A stretch of 64,000 bases of DNA, from assembly GCA_026224825.1 (NCBI GenBank), contig JAMFRO010000007.1, positions 1 to 64,000 on the forward strand, read 5' to 3'. The notes beneath the pieces are model-generated. The model was given only the letters and a program-made list of their open reading frames with translations, did not search any database and had not been told where the DNA came from. Position 1 is the stretch's first letter. Each line of letters begins with the position of its first letter. Positions 1 to 8,856 of the stretch are shown piece by piece. The DNA comes from a bacterium (GTDB lineage: Bacteria; Pseudomonadota; Alphaproteobacteria; Acetobacterales; Acetobacteraceae). The position numbers were made by a program, and so were the translations under genes.

Positions 1-126
1 TTCGCTAAACTCAAGGACTGGCGCCGTGTTGCCACAAGATACGACCGATGCGCCCACACATTCTTCTCGGCAATCTGCATCGCAGCAGCCGTCGCATTCT
101 ATCTCAAAGAATGAGTCCTGACCCTA
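1..126 (+). mobile_element. 3' remnant of an IS5-family insertion sequence
   Basis: The first 114 bases read in frame 1 as the last 37 codons of an IS5-type transposase. The segment FAKLKDWRRVATRYDR followed by an Ala-rich helix and a TGA stop is the usual C-terminus of the DDE transposases of this family. The bases just after the stop (about 112-126, GAGTCCTGACCC then CTAG) look like the right inverted repeat and a CTAG-type target flank. The rest of the element lies before the window, so whether the copy is complete cannot be seen. Confidence 0.75.
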
Positions 127-509
127 GTAAATTCACGCGAGTCAAGCGGGCGGCAATCGCTCAATATTGTGATGATAACCATCCGTGGTTTGTGCCAGTC
201 GACGTTGCTATCGACTTGGATATGGCAGCCGGCAAGCCAATCCTGGCCGCGGAAATGGCCGCGCTTAGTGGATACGCGCTTGTTCCGCTCCCCCATTACC
301 CAAACCCACGCTCATTCAGCGACCTCATGCCTTTGATTGCGGAGGCTCAGGCAAAGGTATTTGCAGCTTATTTCCGGCTTCAAAGCTTCCCGGCAACACC
401 AGGCCCCGAATCACTCGAATTGAAATACGAATTGAAGGACACGCTAGTGTTGGTGCGGGAGTTTTACGGCGAAGCCCTAGCATGGCTTCGCTCATTGGAT
501 GAACGCTGA
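111..509 (+). pseudogene. Gene fragment of unknown function fused to the IS end
   Basis: An open frame of 132 codons begins at an ATG that overlaps the transposase stop codon (ATGA) and its first codons lie inside the presumed IS inverted repeat. The native start is therefore probably lost, and what remains is the 3' part of a gene cut by the insertion. The visible protein is soluble, mixed alpha/beta, with no signal peptide, membrane segment or motif I recognise. It ends in an amphipathic helix. An in-frame ATG at 48 exists but lies inside the transposase frame. No function is assigned. Confidence 0.45.
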
Positions 510-568
510 TAGTCTGACGGTCGTGGCGTGGGGTGATAAGCCGGGCCGACTCGTTCATTTCCTTCGAA

Positions 569-1436
569 CTATGGAGTGGCTTGGACAAGCGCGCACATTT
601 TTCTTCTAACGGTGCGTTTTTCAGCGACTTCCAAATCACGTCCAATCTCGGCGCGACATTTTGCAAGGAGCTTGCCGTCAACTTCAGGAGGTAAAGCCCT
701 AGACGTTAACCAGAATGCTTTGATCCCACTGATGGCAGCTGCATCTAACATTGCGAACGCACCACCTATGACCGTATCAAATGAAACTACGGGCGCCGCA
801 GTGCTTTGCGCAGGGCTCGTAGGGGTTGGCGGCGTTGCATTTGCTGCTGCTGGCGATACAGCTGAGGGGCTTTGCCCGCCCAGACCGAGTGAGATTGGCG
901 ATACCGCCAAGAATTTTGCAACGGTTGCCGCGTCCCATTCCGTCGTTGTATCGGCCTCTTGCATTAGCTGCGGGGACTGTGATCCCCGGCAAGGGATAAT
1001 GCCAAGCAGATGCACTCGCACACCAAAACTTTGGGCTATTTGCACGCCTATACGCACGTCTTCATCACCCGATAGAGCAAAGCATCGGTCATTGCGTGAT
1101 TGCGCGCAAGTTCGATTAAGTCTGTAACGATCAAGGAATCGACGCCCTTTTGCTGCTTTTGGCTGTTCATAAACCCCAGCCGCAGCTTTATATGATCGGT
1201 ATAGGCGAGCCGGGTAGATCTATGCTCAAGCCTTGGTTGGAACGCGACGCATCGTACCAATATATGCGCAGCAATTGGAGGCCGCCAGATTTAGCCTGGG
1301 CGATAGACGAGAGCTCCGATACTACGGCCGTCTCATTCAAAGTCAGAGTTGCCCGCGGTTTTTGGGAGCCCGTAACTGCTGCCGATCCTTGGGCAAACAA
1401 ATACCCAGCATCGACGAATACCCCAACACTAGCCAT
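569..1436 (-). pseudogene. NYN-domain (LabA/PIN-like) protein, two frameshifts
   Basis: Three consecutive minus-strand segments in three different frames join into one NYN-domain protein. The N-terminal piece starts with MASVGVFVDAGYLF, whose Asp is the first metal ligand of the fold. The middle piece has LRLGFMNSQKQQKGVDSLIV and the C-terminal piece starts SGDEDVRIGVQIAQSFGVRV. The break near 1211-1220 fits a one-base loss. The break near 1085-1091 fits duplication of a CT dinucleotide, because cta-tcg-ggt restores LLSGDED. Intact relatives are predicted PIN-like nucleases. The C-terminal third is a Pro/Ala-rich linker plus a short helical region. With two uncompensated frameshifts the gene should be dead unless both are sequencing errors. 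Confidence 0.75.
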
Positions 1437-1453
1437 CGTGCCCCAAAACGTAG

Positions 1454-1477
1454 AAAGGGCTCCCGCAGGAGCCCTTT
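1454..1477. terminator. Intrinsic terminator hairpin
   Basis: A perfect 10-bp stem (AAAGGGCTCC / GGAGCCCTTT) with a CGCA tetraloop and a T run on the plus side (A run on the other), so it could work in both directions. It lies 18 bp upstream of the NYN start, so on the minus strand it would end a transcript entering from the tRNA side. Confidence 0.7.
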
Positions 1478-1524
1478 TGTAGGTCGTCAATCTCTCGATA
1501 CAAATAGCGGAGCCTGACGACAAA

Positions 1525-1554
1525 TATAACCAGGCGAGTTACTGTCTGGTTATA
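1525..1554. repeat. 9-bp inverted repeat
   Basis: TATAACCAG and CTGGTTATA form perfect arms around a 12-base spacer. The arrangement resembles a dimeric protein-binding site or a recombination core. No gene can be tied to it: 1437-1871 holds no coding sequence. Confidence 0.5.
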
Positions 1555-1597
1555 CCCATATAGTATGATTTGATTAACAACTCAATACCGCATTTGC

Positions 1598-1646
1598 AAA
1601 TACGCGACTGAAAATACGCTGGTGAAATACGCTGGTGAAATACGCT
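1598..1646. repeat. Array of a 13-bp direct repeat
   Basis: The unit AAATACGCTGGTG occurs at 1612-1624 and 1625-1637. A partial copy of its first 9 bases is at 1638-1646 and a degenerate copy (AAATACGCGACTG) at 1598-1610. The units are head to tail without spacers, so this is not a CRISPR array. It looks iteron-like but no replication gene is nearby. Confidence 0.55.
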
Positions 1647-1696
1647 AATTGAAAGCGGTGCAGTTTCAAGGCTGTTTAATACAGCTTCAATTAGCG
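1643..1696. repeat. Inverted repeat overlapping the 13-bp array
   Basis: CGCTAATTGAA (1643-1653) is the exact complement of TTCAATTAGCG (1686-1696). Inside lies a smaller GCTG/CAGC hairpin around TTTAATA. The left arm uses the last unit of the direct-repeat array. Nothing else is seen between here and the tRNA. Confidence 0.5.
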
Positions 1697-1871
1697 TCTT
1701 CCAAACGCTACATCATTAATAGTCGGAATTGCCGCGCGTAGAATCGCCCCAGCGTCGTCGAAGCATTCCGTCCATGTTTGGCTACAAAGAGCCACGCAAG
1801 TCCAATGATGTATATTGGCCATATATTGGACAAAAAACTTATGGTTTCATGTAAGTCATTGAAAACCTTGG

Positions 1872-1944
1872 CGTCCCGTAGGGGATTCGAACCCCTGTTA
1901 CCGCCGTGAGAGGGCAGCGTCCTAGGCCTCTAGACGAACGGGAC
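1872..1944 (-). tRNA. tRNA-Glu (CTC anticodon)
   Basis: Reading the minus strand, GTCCCGT pairs with ACGGGAC to close the acceptor stem. The anticodon stem CTGCC/GGCGG holds the loop CTCTCAC with anticodon CTC, and the T-arm is AGGGG-TTCGAAT-CCCCT. The 3' CCA is not encoded. It stands between the decayed region 1-1.9 kb and the conserved recJ gene, a position often used by integrating elements, although no integrase is visible here. Confidence 0.9.
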
Positions 1945-1996
1945 AAGAGGTGGGGGTGCTGCTACGATGTGCCGCTGCTTACGTCAAGGCCGAGGT

Positions 1997-3766
1997 TCAG
2001 GCGGGGGCGGCGTCGGTGATGAAGAAGCCTGCGGAAACACGGCCTTGCCAGCTTTCCGCGCGTAAATGCCCGGCCAGGTGCAGAGGGGCGCCGCCGGTAC
2101 GGTCCAGGGCTTCGGCCAGTGGGCCTTCCTTGGCGCGGAACAGCAGTGCCTTCAGCCTTCCGCCGCCTTCGCCTTCCAGCATGGCGCGGATGGTGCCGCC
2201 ATCCTTGCCGATGCGGTCGGAGCGCACCACACGGGCGCGCGGCAGCACGAACAGCGGTTCGGCATTGCCGTTGCCGAACGGCCCCAGCCGCGCCACGAGC
2301 TGCGCCAGTGCGGCATCCGCCCCGGCTATGCCGAGCACGCCGTCCAACGTCAGCTCGGCGCTCAGGGGCAAGTCTCCGGCCTGGGCCAGGCGCTCATTCA
2401 TGAAGGCGTGGAAGGCGCTCAAGCCCTCTTGCGGCAGAGAGAAGCCGGCCGCCATGGCATGGCCGCCGCCGGTCGTGAGATGCCCGGCCTGGCGTGCCGC
2501 GATGATCGCGGCGCCGAGGTCTATGCCGGGCACGGAGCGGCCCGAGCCTTTCGCCACACCATTGGTGATGCCGGCCACCAAGGCCGGCCGGTTGAATTTC
2601 TCTTTTACCCGCCCGGCGGCGATGCCGACCACGCCGGTGTGCCAGCCTTCCCGCGCCAGCAGCAGCACGCCGTGGCCGGCGTCCATTTGGGCTTCGGCCA
2701 GGGTCAGAGCCTCGGCGGTCACCGCCGCCTCCACCAATTGGCGCTGCTTGTTCACCTCATCCAGCGTCTGTGCCAGCGCCGCGGCCATGCCGGCATCCTC
2801 GGTCAGCAGCAGCCGCAGCCCCATATCGGCCTCGGCAATGCGCCCGGCGGCGTTTATGCGTGGTCCCAGGGCAAAACCGCAATTCATCGCCGTCGGCGCT
2901 TCCGCCAGTTTGGCCACCTCCAGCAGGGCGGCGAGGCCCGGCCGGGCGCGCCTGGCCATCACCCGCAGCCCTTGGATCACAAAGGCGCGGTTCAGCCCTG
3001 TCAGGGGCATCACGTCGCACACCGTCGCCAGCGCCACGAGGTCCAGATACTCGCGCAGATCCGGTTCAGCCCGGGCGGCAAAAAACCCACGCTGGCGCAA
3101 GGTGCGCAGCAACGCCACGCAGGCGATAAAGGTAACGGCGGCGGCGCAGATATCGCGCAAGCCAGAACCGCAATCCAGCCGGTTGGGGTTCACCAGCGCG
3201 CGGATGGGCGGCGGCGCTCCCTCGGATTTATGATGATCGAACACCACGATATCCGCCATGTTATGCAGCGGCGCGAAAGCCTCATGTCCGGAGGTGCCGC
3301 AATCCACGCACACCAGCACCCGCGCCCCGCGCTCGGCCATGGCACGTAATGCTTCGCTGTTCGGCCCATAGCCTTCCAGAATCCGGTCCGGCACATGGTG
3401 GTACACGGTGCAACCCAACACCCGCAGCAGCGAGACAAGCAGGGCCGCACTACAGGCGCCATCCACATCGTAATCGCCAAACACGCCGATGGGCTCGCCC
3501 GCCATCACCGCATCGGCCAGGCGCGTGGCTGCCACATCCATATCGATGATGCTGGAGGGATCAGGCAGAAGTGCCCGCAAAGTGGGGTCCAGAAACACCG
3601 GGGCATCGGCCACACTCACGCCGCGCGCGGCCAGCAGCCTGCCCATCAGCTCCGGCAGGTCGAGCTGCTGCGCCAGCCCCTGGCCTATCCGCTCCTCAAC
3701 CGCCGGACGCCACACCCAGCTCTTGCCGGTAAGGCTCCGCACCACCCCCAACGCATTCATATCCAT
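1997..3766 (-). CDS. recJ: Single-stranded-DNA-specific exonuclease RecJ
   Basis: This 589-residue protein is the 5'-to-3' ssDNA exonuclease of RecF-pathway recombination and of mismatch and base-excision repair. The DHH-family motifs are present in order: GDYDVDG at residues 97-103, the Cys-Asp motif VCVDCGTS around 152-159 and DHH at 177-179, which bind the two catalytic metal ions. A DHHA1 domain with GRSVPGIDLG and the GGGHAMAAG motif follows, and an OB-like C-terminal part completes the family's usual length. The start ATG is followed by the normal RecJ N-terminal extension. The gene sits 39 bp downstream of the TonB-like gene on the same strand. Confidence 0.95.
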   Translation of the reverse strand: MDMNALGVVRSLTGKSWVWRPAVEERIGQGLAQQLDLPELMGRLLAARGVSVADAPVFLDPTLRALLPDPSSIIDMDVAATRLADAVMAGEPIGVFGDYDVDGACSAALLVSLLRVLGCTVYHHVPDRILEGYGPNSEALRAMAERGARVLVCVDCGTSGHEAFAPLHNMADIVVFDHHKSEGAPPPIRALVNPNRLDCGSGLRDICAAAVTFIACVALLRTLRQRGFFAARAEPDLREYLDLVALATVCDVMPLTGLNRAFVIQGLRVMARRARPGLAALLEVAKLAEAPTAMNCGFALGPRINAAGRIAEADMGLRLLLTEDAGMAAALAQTLDEVNKQRQLVEAAVTAEALTLAEAQMDAGHGVLLLAREGWHTGVVGIAAGRVKEKFNRPALVAGITNGVAKGSGRSVPGIDLGAAIIAARQAGHLTTGGGHAMAAGFSLPQEGLSAFHAFMNERLAQAGDLPLSAELTLDGVLGIAGADAALAQLVARLGPFGNGNAEPLFVLPRARVVRSDRIGKDGGTIRAMLEGEGGGRLKALLFRAKEGPLAEALDRTGGAPLHLAGHLRAESWQGRVSAGFFITDAAPA

Positions 3767-3805
3767 CCTGCTCCTTCACCCGGCAGCCCCGAGTCGCGGC
3801 AAGGT

Positions 3806-4732
3806 TTATGGGCCGCCCAGTATGTAATGGATGGTGTAGTCAACCGTGACATGGTCGGATTTGGTATTGGGCGGGAATGGAGGCAGTGTCGCCCCCTGGA
3901 AGATGCCGTACCAGGCCTGGTCGAGGAAGGTTGAGCCCGAGCTGGTAACCAGGCGCAAATGGGAGACATGGCCCTGCCTGTCCACATCGAACACCACCTC
4001 CGCATTGCCCTGCTGGTTCTGCGCCACCGCGGCCGCCGGGTAATAGGCATGCGCGTTCACCCATTTGCTCAACCCCGCCATCCAATCCGAGCCGACATCG
4101 CCTTGGACAGTGAAATCCTGCCCCATCACCGCCTGGGCGTCGCTCTGCGGCATGGACATGTTCATGCCCGGCGGTGCCGGGGGTGTTGGGAGCTGGGGTG
4201 AGGGCCGGCCGTAGGACATGCCGTTCAGCATCATCACGGAATGCTGCGGCAGGGCCGGATGCGGCCTTGGCTGCGGGCGGGCCTGCGGCTGCGGATGCGG
4301 CGGGGGAGGGGGCAGCGTCGCCAACAGGTTCTCCGGCACGTCCAGATTCACCTCGGGCTGCGTCTGCGGCGGTGGCGGCGGCGGCGGCGGTATGGTTGGC
4401 GCCTGCGCCGGCTGGGACGGGCCCTGAATGGGGGCAGGCGGCGCGGTACTCTGCGCCGCCCCGCTATTATTATCCAGCGTAACCGACACGCTCTGCTGCG
4501 CCGACTGATCCTCAGGCAGCGGTTTTTCGTGCACGAACAAGGCCAGCACCAGCGCCAGCGCATGCAGCGCCAGCGCCGCGCCGCAGGCCCAGGGCAACCA
4601 CCCAGGCCGGCGCACAGGTGCGGCGAGCCGCTCCTCCGCCGCTGGGATTATATCCGGCGGCTCAATAAGGCTGCTGGTAATAGCCTGGGGGCGGTGGCGG
4701 GGGAGCCGCGTAATAGGCTGGCGGCGGGGCAT
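3806..4732 (-). CDS. TonB-like energy transducer
   Basis: The protein has the layout of TonB: a short cytoplasmic N-terminus, one membrane helix (about residues 46-67 from this start), a long Pro-rich periplasmic spacer with runs of six to nine prolines, and a C-terminal TonB domain of about 90 residues. The domain carries the YP motif (AYYPAAA) and EVVFDVDRQGHVSHLRL, which are typical of the fold that contacts outer-membrane receptors. It would pass proton-motive force to such receptors. No exbB or exbD is next to it. The start is uncertain: the frame stays open upstream to 4945, but the ATG at 4732 leaves a normal N-terminus and a 71-base overlap with the lipoprotein gene. Several earlier ATGs would extend the overlap. 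Confidence 0.7.
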   Translation of the reverse strand: MPRRQPITRLPRHRPQAITSSLIEPPDIIPAAEERLAAPVRRPGWLPWACGAALALHALALVLALFVHEKPLPEDQSAQQSVSVTLDNNSGAAQSTAPPAPIQGPSQPAQAPTIPPPPPPPPQTQPEVNLDVPENLLATLPPPPPHPQPQARPQPRPHPALPQHSVMMLNGMSYGRPSPQLPTPPAPPGMNMSMPQSDAQAVMGQDFTVQGDVGSDWMAGLSKWVNAHAYYPAAAVAQNQQGNAEVVFDVDRQGHVSHLRLVTSSGSTFLDQAWYGIFQGATLPPFPPNTKSDHVTVDYTIHYILGGP

Positions 4733-5201
4733 AAGCCGGCCCACCAGGTTGTTGAATCGACTCACCATGCCCCACCATGCACTGCGCATAGGCCACGTCA
4801 TAGCGGGACTGCAGTGAATCCGCAGCAGCCTGAGACTGATTTCCCGCAACCGACGCCCCGCCGGCCAACCCCACACCCGCACCCACGGCGGCACCCGCCC
4901 CGGCATTGCCGCCCAGCGCGCCCAAAGCCGCACCGGCCGCGGCACCTATCAACGTACCCGCCACCGCCGTACCGGCGGAATTCTGCTGCGAGGCCTGCGC
5001 CGTCTGTGCGGCATCGGGCATCTGGTTCTGGGCGTAGCCCTTGCAATACGCATCATCCTGCTGGAACTGCGCCCAGCTCTTGCCCTGGCCGGGCATTGCC
5101 ACCACGGACGGCCCGCTGGGCGGTGCCACGGTACAGGCGCTCAACGCCAGCATCGACGCCAACCCGAAGCCCAACCTTGGGCTGAGATATTTTTTTGTCA
5201 T
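4662..5201 (-). CDS. Glycine-zipper lipoprotein
   Basis: A 179-residue protein with a lipoprotein signal (LASMLALSAC, Cys about residue 23). A glycine-zipper stretch rich in GAAAGAALGALGG and GAGAAVGAGVG follows, as in the outer-membrane YMGG/Gly-zipper lipoproteins, and the tail is Pro/Tyr-rich. The start ATG at 5201 is chosen because an AGGAGT ribosome site lies a few bases upstream; an in-frame ATG at 5231 lacks one. It probably sits in the outer membrane or periplasm. The 3' end overlaps the TonB-like gene, which suggests co-transcription. Its exact role is unknown. Confidence 0.7.
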   Translation of the reverse strand: MTKKYLSPRLGFGLASMLALSACTVAPPSGPSVVAMPGQGKSWAQFQQDDAYCKGYAQNQMPDAAQTAQASQQNSAGTAVAGTLIGAAAGAALGALGGNAGAGAAVGAGVGLAGGASVAGNQSQAAADSLQSRYDVAYAQCMVGHGESIQQPGGPAYAPPPAYYAAPPPPPPGYYQQPY

Positions 5202-5234
5202 CGCTAACTCCTGAACAGGCGTGACCCGCATTAG

Positions 5235-5285
5235 ATGTAAGCTCCACCCCGCCTGGCTGCAACGCGCGGCGGGGTGGTCTTACAT
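5235..5285. terminator. Large hairpin between dnaJ and the lipoprotein gene
   Basis: ATGTAAG plus CCACCCCGC on the left pair with GCGGGGTGG plus CTTACAT on the right across a 17-base loop. It lies just downstream of dnaJ on the minus strand. There is no U run, so it may end transcription inefficiently or stabilise the 3' end of the mRNA. Confidence 0.5.
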
Positions 5286-5331
5286 TTCGTATCGAATTGC
5301 CTGCTAGCGCAAAATTACGGCAAAATCAGGA

Positions 5332-6468
5332 TCACGGCCTTCCGTCAAAAAAATCCTTCACCTTGGCGAAGAACCCCTCATGCTCCGGGCTGCCCGTTTT
5401 ATGGTTGGTGGATTCACTCTCGAATTCCTCCAGCAGCTCGCGCTGGCGCTTGGTCAGGCTTTGCGGGGTTTCCACGGCCACCTGAATATACATATCGCCG
5501 CGCTGGGTGCTGCGCAGCACCGAGAAGCCCTTGCCGCGCAGCCGGAACTGGTCGCCCGATTGCGTGCCGGCGGGGATTTTCACCCGCGAGGCGGAACCGT
5601 CGATGGTCGGCACGTCGATCTCGCCGCCCAGCGAAGCCTGGGTCATGCGCAGCGGCACACGGCAGAAAATATTGGCGCCATCGCGCTGGAAAATCTCATG
5701 CGTCCGCACGGTAACATGCACATATAGATCGCCCGGCGCCGCGCCGCGCAAACCGGCCTCGCCTTCGCCGGAAAGCCGGATGCGCGTGCCATCCTCAACC
5801 CCCGCCGGGATCTGCACGGCCAAGGTTTTTTCGCGCGGCACTGTGCCGGCGCCGGCACATATACGGCACGGGTTACGCACCACACGGCCGGAGCCGCCGC
5901 AGGTGGGGCAGGTGCGCTCCACCAGGAAGAACCCCTGCTGTGCCCGTACACGGCCCGCACCGTTGCAGGTGCCGCAACTATCGGAGCCGGCGCCCTTATC
6001 GGCCGAGCCGGTGCCGGTGCAGGCATCGCAGGTCATGCGGCTGGCCACACGCACGCTGGCCTTGGTGCCGGCAAAGGCGTCCTTCAGTTCAACCTCAACC
6101 GAGACCTTGATATCGGCGCCATTCTGCGCGCTGCTGCCGCCGCGCCTTGTCTGGCCGAACATCTGCTCGAAAATATCGCCAAGCCCGCCCTCGAAGCCGA
6201 ACCCGCCGGCCTGACCGCCGCCGCCAGCCCCCGGGCCGCCATTCTCAAACGCGGCATGGCCGAAACGGTCGTAGGCCGAGCGCTTCTGGTCGTCCTTCAG
6301 GACATCATAGGCCTCGTTGATTTCCTTGAATTTACTCTCCGCCGCCGCATCGCCAGGGTTGCGGTCGGGATGGTACTGCATCGCCAGCTTGCGATACGCC
6401 TTCTTCATGTCCTCGGCGCTGGCACCGCGCACGACGCCCAGAGTGGCGTAATAATCCTGTTTAGCCAT
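5332..6468 (-). CDS. dnaJ: Chaperone protein DnaJ
   Basis: A 378-residue type I Hsp40 that delivers substrates to DnaK and stimulates its ATPase. The N-terminal J domain carries the HPD tripeptide ([10 protein letters not shown]). A Gly/Phe-rich linker follows ([19 protein letters not shown]), then four CxxCxGxG zinc motifs ([32 protein letters not shown]) and the C-terminal beta domains. It lies 88 bp downstream of dnaK on the same strand with a terminator hairpin between them, so dnaJ is probably expressed at a lower level by read-through. Confidence 0.97.
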   Translation of the reverse strand: MAKQDYYATLGVVRGASAEDMKKAYRKLAMQYHPDRNPGDAAAESKFKEINEAYDVLKDDQKRSAYDRFGHAAFENGGPGAGGGGQAGGFGFEGGLGDIFEQMFGQTRRGGSSAQNGADIKVSVEVELKDAFAGTKASVRVASRMTCDACTGTGSADKGAGSDSCGTCNGAGRVRAQQGFFLVERTCPTCGGSGRVVRNPCRICAGAGTVPREKTLAVQIPAGVEDGTRIRLSGEGEAGLRGAAPGDLYVHVTVRTHEIFQRDGANIFCRVPLRMTQASLGGEIDVPTIDGSASRVKIPAGTQSGDQFRLRGKGFSVLRSTQRGDMYIQVAVETPQSLTKRQRELLEEFESESTNHKTGSPEHEGFFAKVKDFFDGRP

Positions 6469-6504
6469 CCGGCTCTATATTCCTTGCGAAAACATCGAAA
6501 ACGC

Positions 6505-6534
6505 GAAAATCCCGGAGCAAGCCCCGGGATTTTC
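6505..6534. terminator. Hairpin between dnaK and dnaJ
   Basis: An 11-bp perfect stem (GAAAATCCCGG / CCGGGATTTTC) with an 8-base loop lies 22 bp after the dnaK stop on the minus strand, with T residues inside the stem foot. It fits a partial intrinsic terminator that sets the dnaK:dnaJ ratio. Confidence 0.65.
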
Positions 6535-6556
6535 AGAATCAATTACAAACCTTCTG

Positions 6557-8455
6557 TCAAGCAGATTTGTTCTGGTCGTCGACATCCTCGAAATCGGCGT
6601 CCACGACCTTTTCATCCGTTGGGGCGCCTTCGGCCGCCGGGCCGGCTTCACCCTGCGCCTTGTACAGCGCCTCGCCGATCTTCATGGAAACCTGGGTGAG
6701 CTTGTCGGCCGAAGCCTTCACCGCCTCCACATCGCCGCCTTCCAGCGCGCTGCGGGTAGCGGCGATCGCCGCTTCGGCTTCCGCCTTATCGGCCGCATCC
6801 ACCTTGCCTTCGGCTTCCTTCAGCGTCTTCTCAAGCTGGTTGATCAGCCCCTCGGCATGGTTGCGGCTCTCCACCGCCTCGCGCCGCACCTTATCGGCCG
6901 CCGAATTCTCCTCGGCTTCACGCACCATGCGCTCGATATCGGCATCGGACAGACCACCGGAGGCCTGGATACGGATCTGCGTCTCCTTGCCGGTCGCCTT
7001 GTCCTTGGCCTGCACCGCCACAATGCCGTTGGCATCGATGTCGAAGGTCACCTCGATCTGCGGCACGCCGCGCGGGGCGGCCGGGATGCCGGAAAGATCG
7101 AAATTGCCCAGCAGCTTGTTGTCCACCGCCATCTCGCGCTCGCCCTGGAACACTTTGATGGTCACGGCCGTCTGGCCATCATCCGCGGTGGAGAAGGTCT
7201 GGCTCTTCTTGGTCGGGATGGTGGTGTTGCGGTCGATGAGGCGGGTGAACACCCCGCCCAGAGTCTCAATGCCCAGCGACAGCGGGGTGACGTCCAGCAG
7301 CAGCACGTCCTTAACATCGCCCTTGAGCACCGCGCCCTGAATGCCGGCGCCAATGGCGACAACCTCATCCGGGTTCACATTGCGCGCCGGCTCTTTGCCA
7401 AAGAAGTTCTTAACCGCCTCGATGACCTTCGGCATACGCGTCATGCCGCCAACGAGAATGACCTCGTTGATCTCGGCAGCGGTCACGCCGGCATCCTTCA
7501 ACGCGGCGCGGCAGGGGGCGAGGGTACGCTCGATCAGATCATCCACCAGGCTTTCCAGCTTGGCGCGGCTCAGCTTCAGCACGAGATGCTTCGGCCCAGA
7601 AGCGTCCGCCGTGATGAACGGCAGGTTGATTTCCGTCTCTTTCGAAGCGGAAAGTTCGATCTTCGCCTTCTCAGCCGCTTCCTTCAGCCGCTGCAGGGCC
7701 AGCTTGTCCTTACGCAGGTCAATGCCCTGGTCCTTCTTGAACTCGTCCGCGAGGTAATCGATCACCCGCGCGTCAAAATCCTCACCGCCGAGGAACGTGT
7801 CACCATTGGTGGACTTCACCTCGAACACGCCGTCGCCAAGCTCAAGCACCGACACGTCAAACGTGCCGCCGCCGAGATCGTACACCGCGATGGTGCCGGC
7901 ATTCTTCTTGTCCATGCCATAGGCAAGGGCAGCCGCCGTCGGCTCGTTGATGATACGCAGCACCTCAAGGCCCGCGATCTTGCCGGCATCCTTGGTCGCC
8001 TGGCGCTGGGCATCGTTAAAATAGGCCGGCACGGTAATCACGGCCTGAGTCACGGTCTCGCCCAGATAAGCCTCGGCGGTCTCTTTCATCTTGGTGAGGA
8101 TGTAGGAGCTTACCTGGCTCGGCGAATATTTCTGGCCACGCGCCTCAACCCAGGCGTCACCATTATCGCCCTTGGCGATGGTATAAGGCACAAGGTCCTT
8201 ATCCTTGGTCACCGTCGGGTCTTCATACCGGCGGCCAATCAGGCGCTTCACGGCAAACAAAGTATTGGTAGGGTTGGTAACAGCCTGGCGCTTGGCGCTC
8301 TGGCCCACCAGCCGCTCACCGGAATCCGCAAATGCCACCATCGAAGGGGTGGTACGCGCGCCTTCCGCATTTTCAATAACCTTAACGTCCTTGCCTTCCA
8401 TAACGGCGACGCAAGAATTGGTGGTACCGAGGTCGATACCGATCACTTTACTCAT
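6557..8455 (-). CDS. dnaK: Chaperone protein DnaK (Hsp70)
   Basis: A 632-residue Hsp70. The ATPase domain opens with [16 protein letters not shown] and contains the phosphate-2 motif [11 protein letters not shown] and GGMTRMPKV. The substrate-binding domain and helical lid follow, and the C-terminus has the acidic [11 protein letters not shown] tail of bacterial DnaK. It folds and protects proteins together with DnaJ and GrpE in the cytoplasm; grpE is not in this window. Upstream, a long palindromic repeat (8564-8856) separates it from leuA. I could not identify a convincing heat-shock promoter by eye. Confidence 0.98.
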   Translation of the reverse strand: MSKVIGIDLGTTNSCVAVMEGKDVKVIENAEGARTTPSMVAFADSGERLVGQSAKRQAVTNPTNTLFAVKRLIGRRYEDPTVTKDKDLVPYTIAKGDNGDAWVEARGQKYSPSQVSSYILTKMKETAEAYLGETVTQAVITVPAYFNDAQRQATKDAGKIAGLEVLRIINEPTAAALAYGMDKKNAGTIAVYDLGGGTFDVSVLELGDGVFEVKSTNGDTFLGGEDFDARVIDYLADEFKKDQGIDLRKDKLALQRLKEAAEKAKIELSASKETEINLPFITADASGPKHLVLKLSRAKLESLVDDLIERTLAPCRAALKDAGVTAAEINEVILVGGMTRMPKVIEAVKNFFGKEPARNVNPDEVVAIGAGIQGAVLKGDVKDVLLLDVTPLSLGIETLGGVFTRLIDRNTTIPTKKSQTFSTADDGQTAVTIKVFQGEREMAVDNKLLGNFDLSGIPAAPRGVPQIEVTFDIDANGIVAVQAKDKATGKETQIRIQASGGLSDADIERMVREAEENSAADKVRREAVESRNHAEGLINQLEKTLKEAEGKVDAADKAEAEAAIAATRSALEGGDVEAVKASADKLTQVSMKIGEALYKAQGEAGPAAEGAPTDEKVVDADFEDVDDQNKSA

Positions 8456-8563
8456 TTATTTTCGCTCCTTTGCAGCGGATCACCCAGGCCCGAAGCACCA
8501 AGGCAATCCCTTTGACGATGCCCGCTATGTAATCAAACGCCACCCTGGGCACAAGGGGATTTT

Positions 8564-8856
8564 GGCTTAAGGGGAAAAGGCGAGGGGCTTCGCCCCGTCG
8601 TGCGAAGCACACCTCCGGCGTGACGACCCCCACTGGGCCTGAGGCCCAGACCCCATTAGCTTTTTAAAAGGATATGAGAGAGGGGTAATGCGCCCCACAG
8701 GTCCGTGAACAATGTTCACAGGTCCGTGGGGGCGCATTACCCCTCTCTCATATCCTTAAAGTCTAGGGGTCTGGGGCCGTCACGCCGAAGGCGTGCTTCG
8801 CACGACGGCCCCAGCGGGGTCCAGGGGCGGAGCCCCTGGCCTTTTTCCCTTAAGCC
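8564..8856. repeat. Palindromic intergenic element, family A, copy 1
   Basis: A 293-bp nested palindrome fills the gap between leuA and dnaK. The ends are GGCTTAAGGGG and its near complement CCCTTAAGCC. Inside are hairpins of the type GTCGTGCGAAGCAC and CTGGGGCC, then a central stem with two perfect 29-base arms (8668-8696 and 8729-8757) around a small GTGAAC-AAT-GTTCAC hairpin. The right end overlaps the last codons and the stop of leuA (GCT TAA). The rest of 8456-8849 holds only the dnaK 5' region. The outer modules recur at 37302 and 40807 with other cores. Confidence 0.8.

Noticed and set aside
1..126. The IS5-type remnant as the parent of the two MITE-like elements
   Set aside because: Its end (GAGTCCTGACCC) does not match the MITE ends (GAGRYYRTTTCAGAAGTC), so a different transposase should mobilise them.
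1598..1646. Possible CRISPR array
   Set aside because: Units are 13 bp and head to tail, without spacers, and no cas gene is near.
5235..5285. Riboswitch upstream of the lipoprotein gene
   Set aside because: A single long hairpin with no conserved loops; more likely the 3' end structure of dnaJ.
6857..8515. Long plus-strand open frame of 552 codons antisense to dnaK
   Set aside because: It mirrors the codon structure of dnaK on the other strand in GC-rich DNA, has no domain and no ribosome site. Similar antisense frames over recJ, leuA, odc and the adhesin were dropped for the same reason.
8456..8563. Heat-shock (RpoH) promoter before dnaK
   Set aside because: A CTTG-like box can be found on the minus strand, but no matching -10 stands at an acceptable distance.
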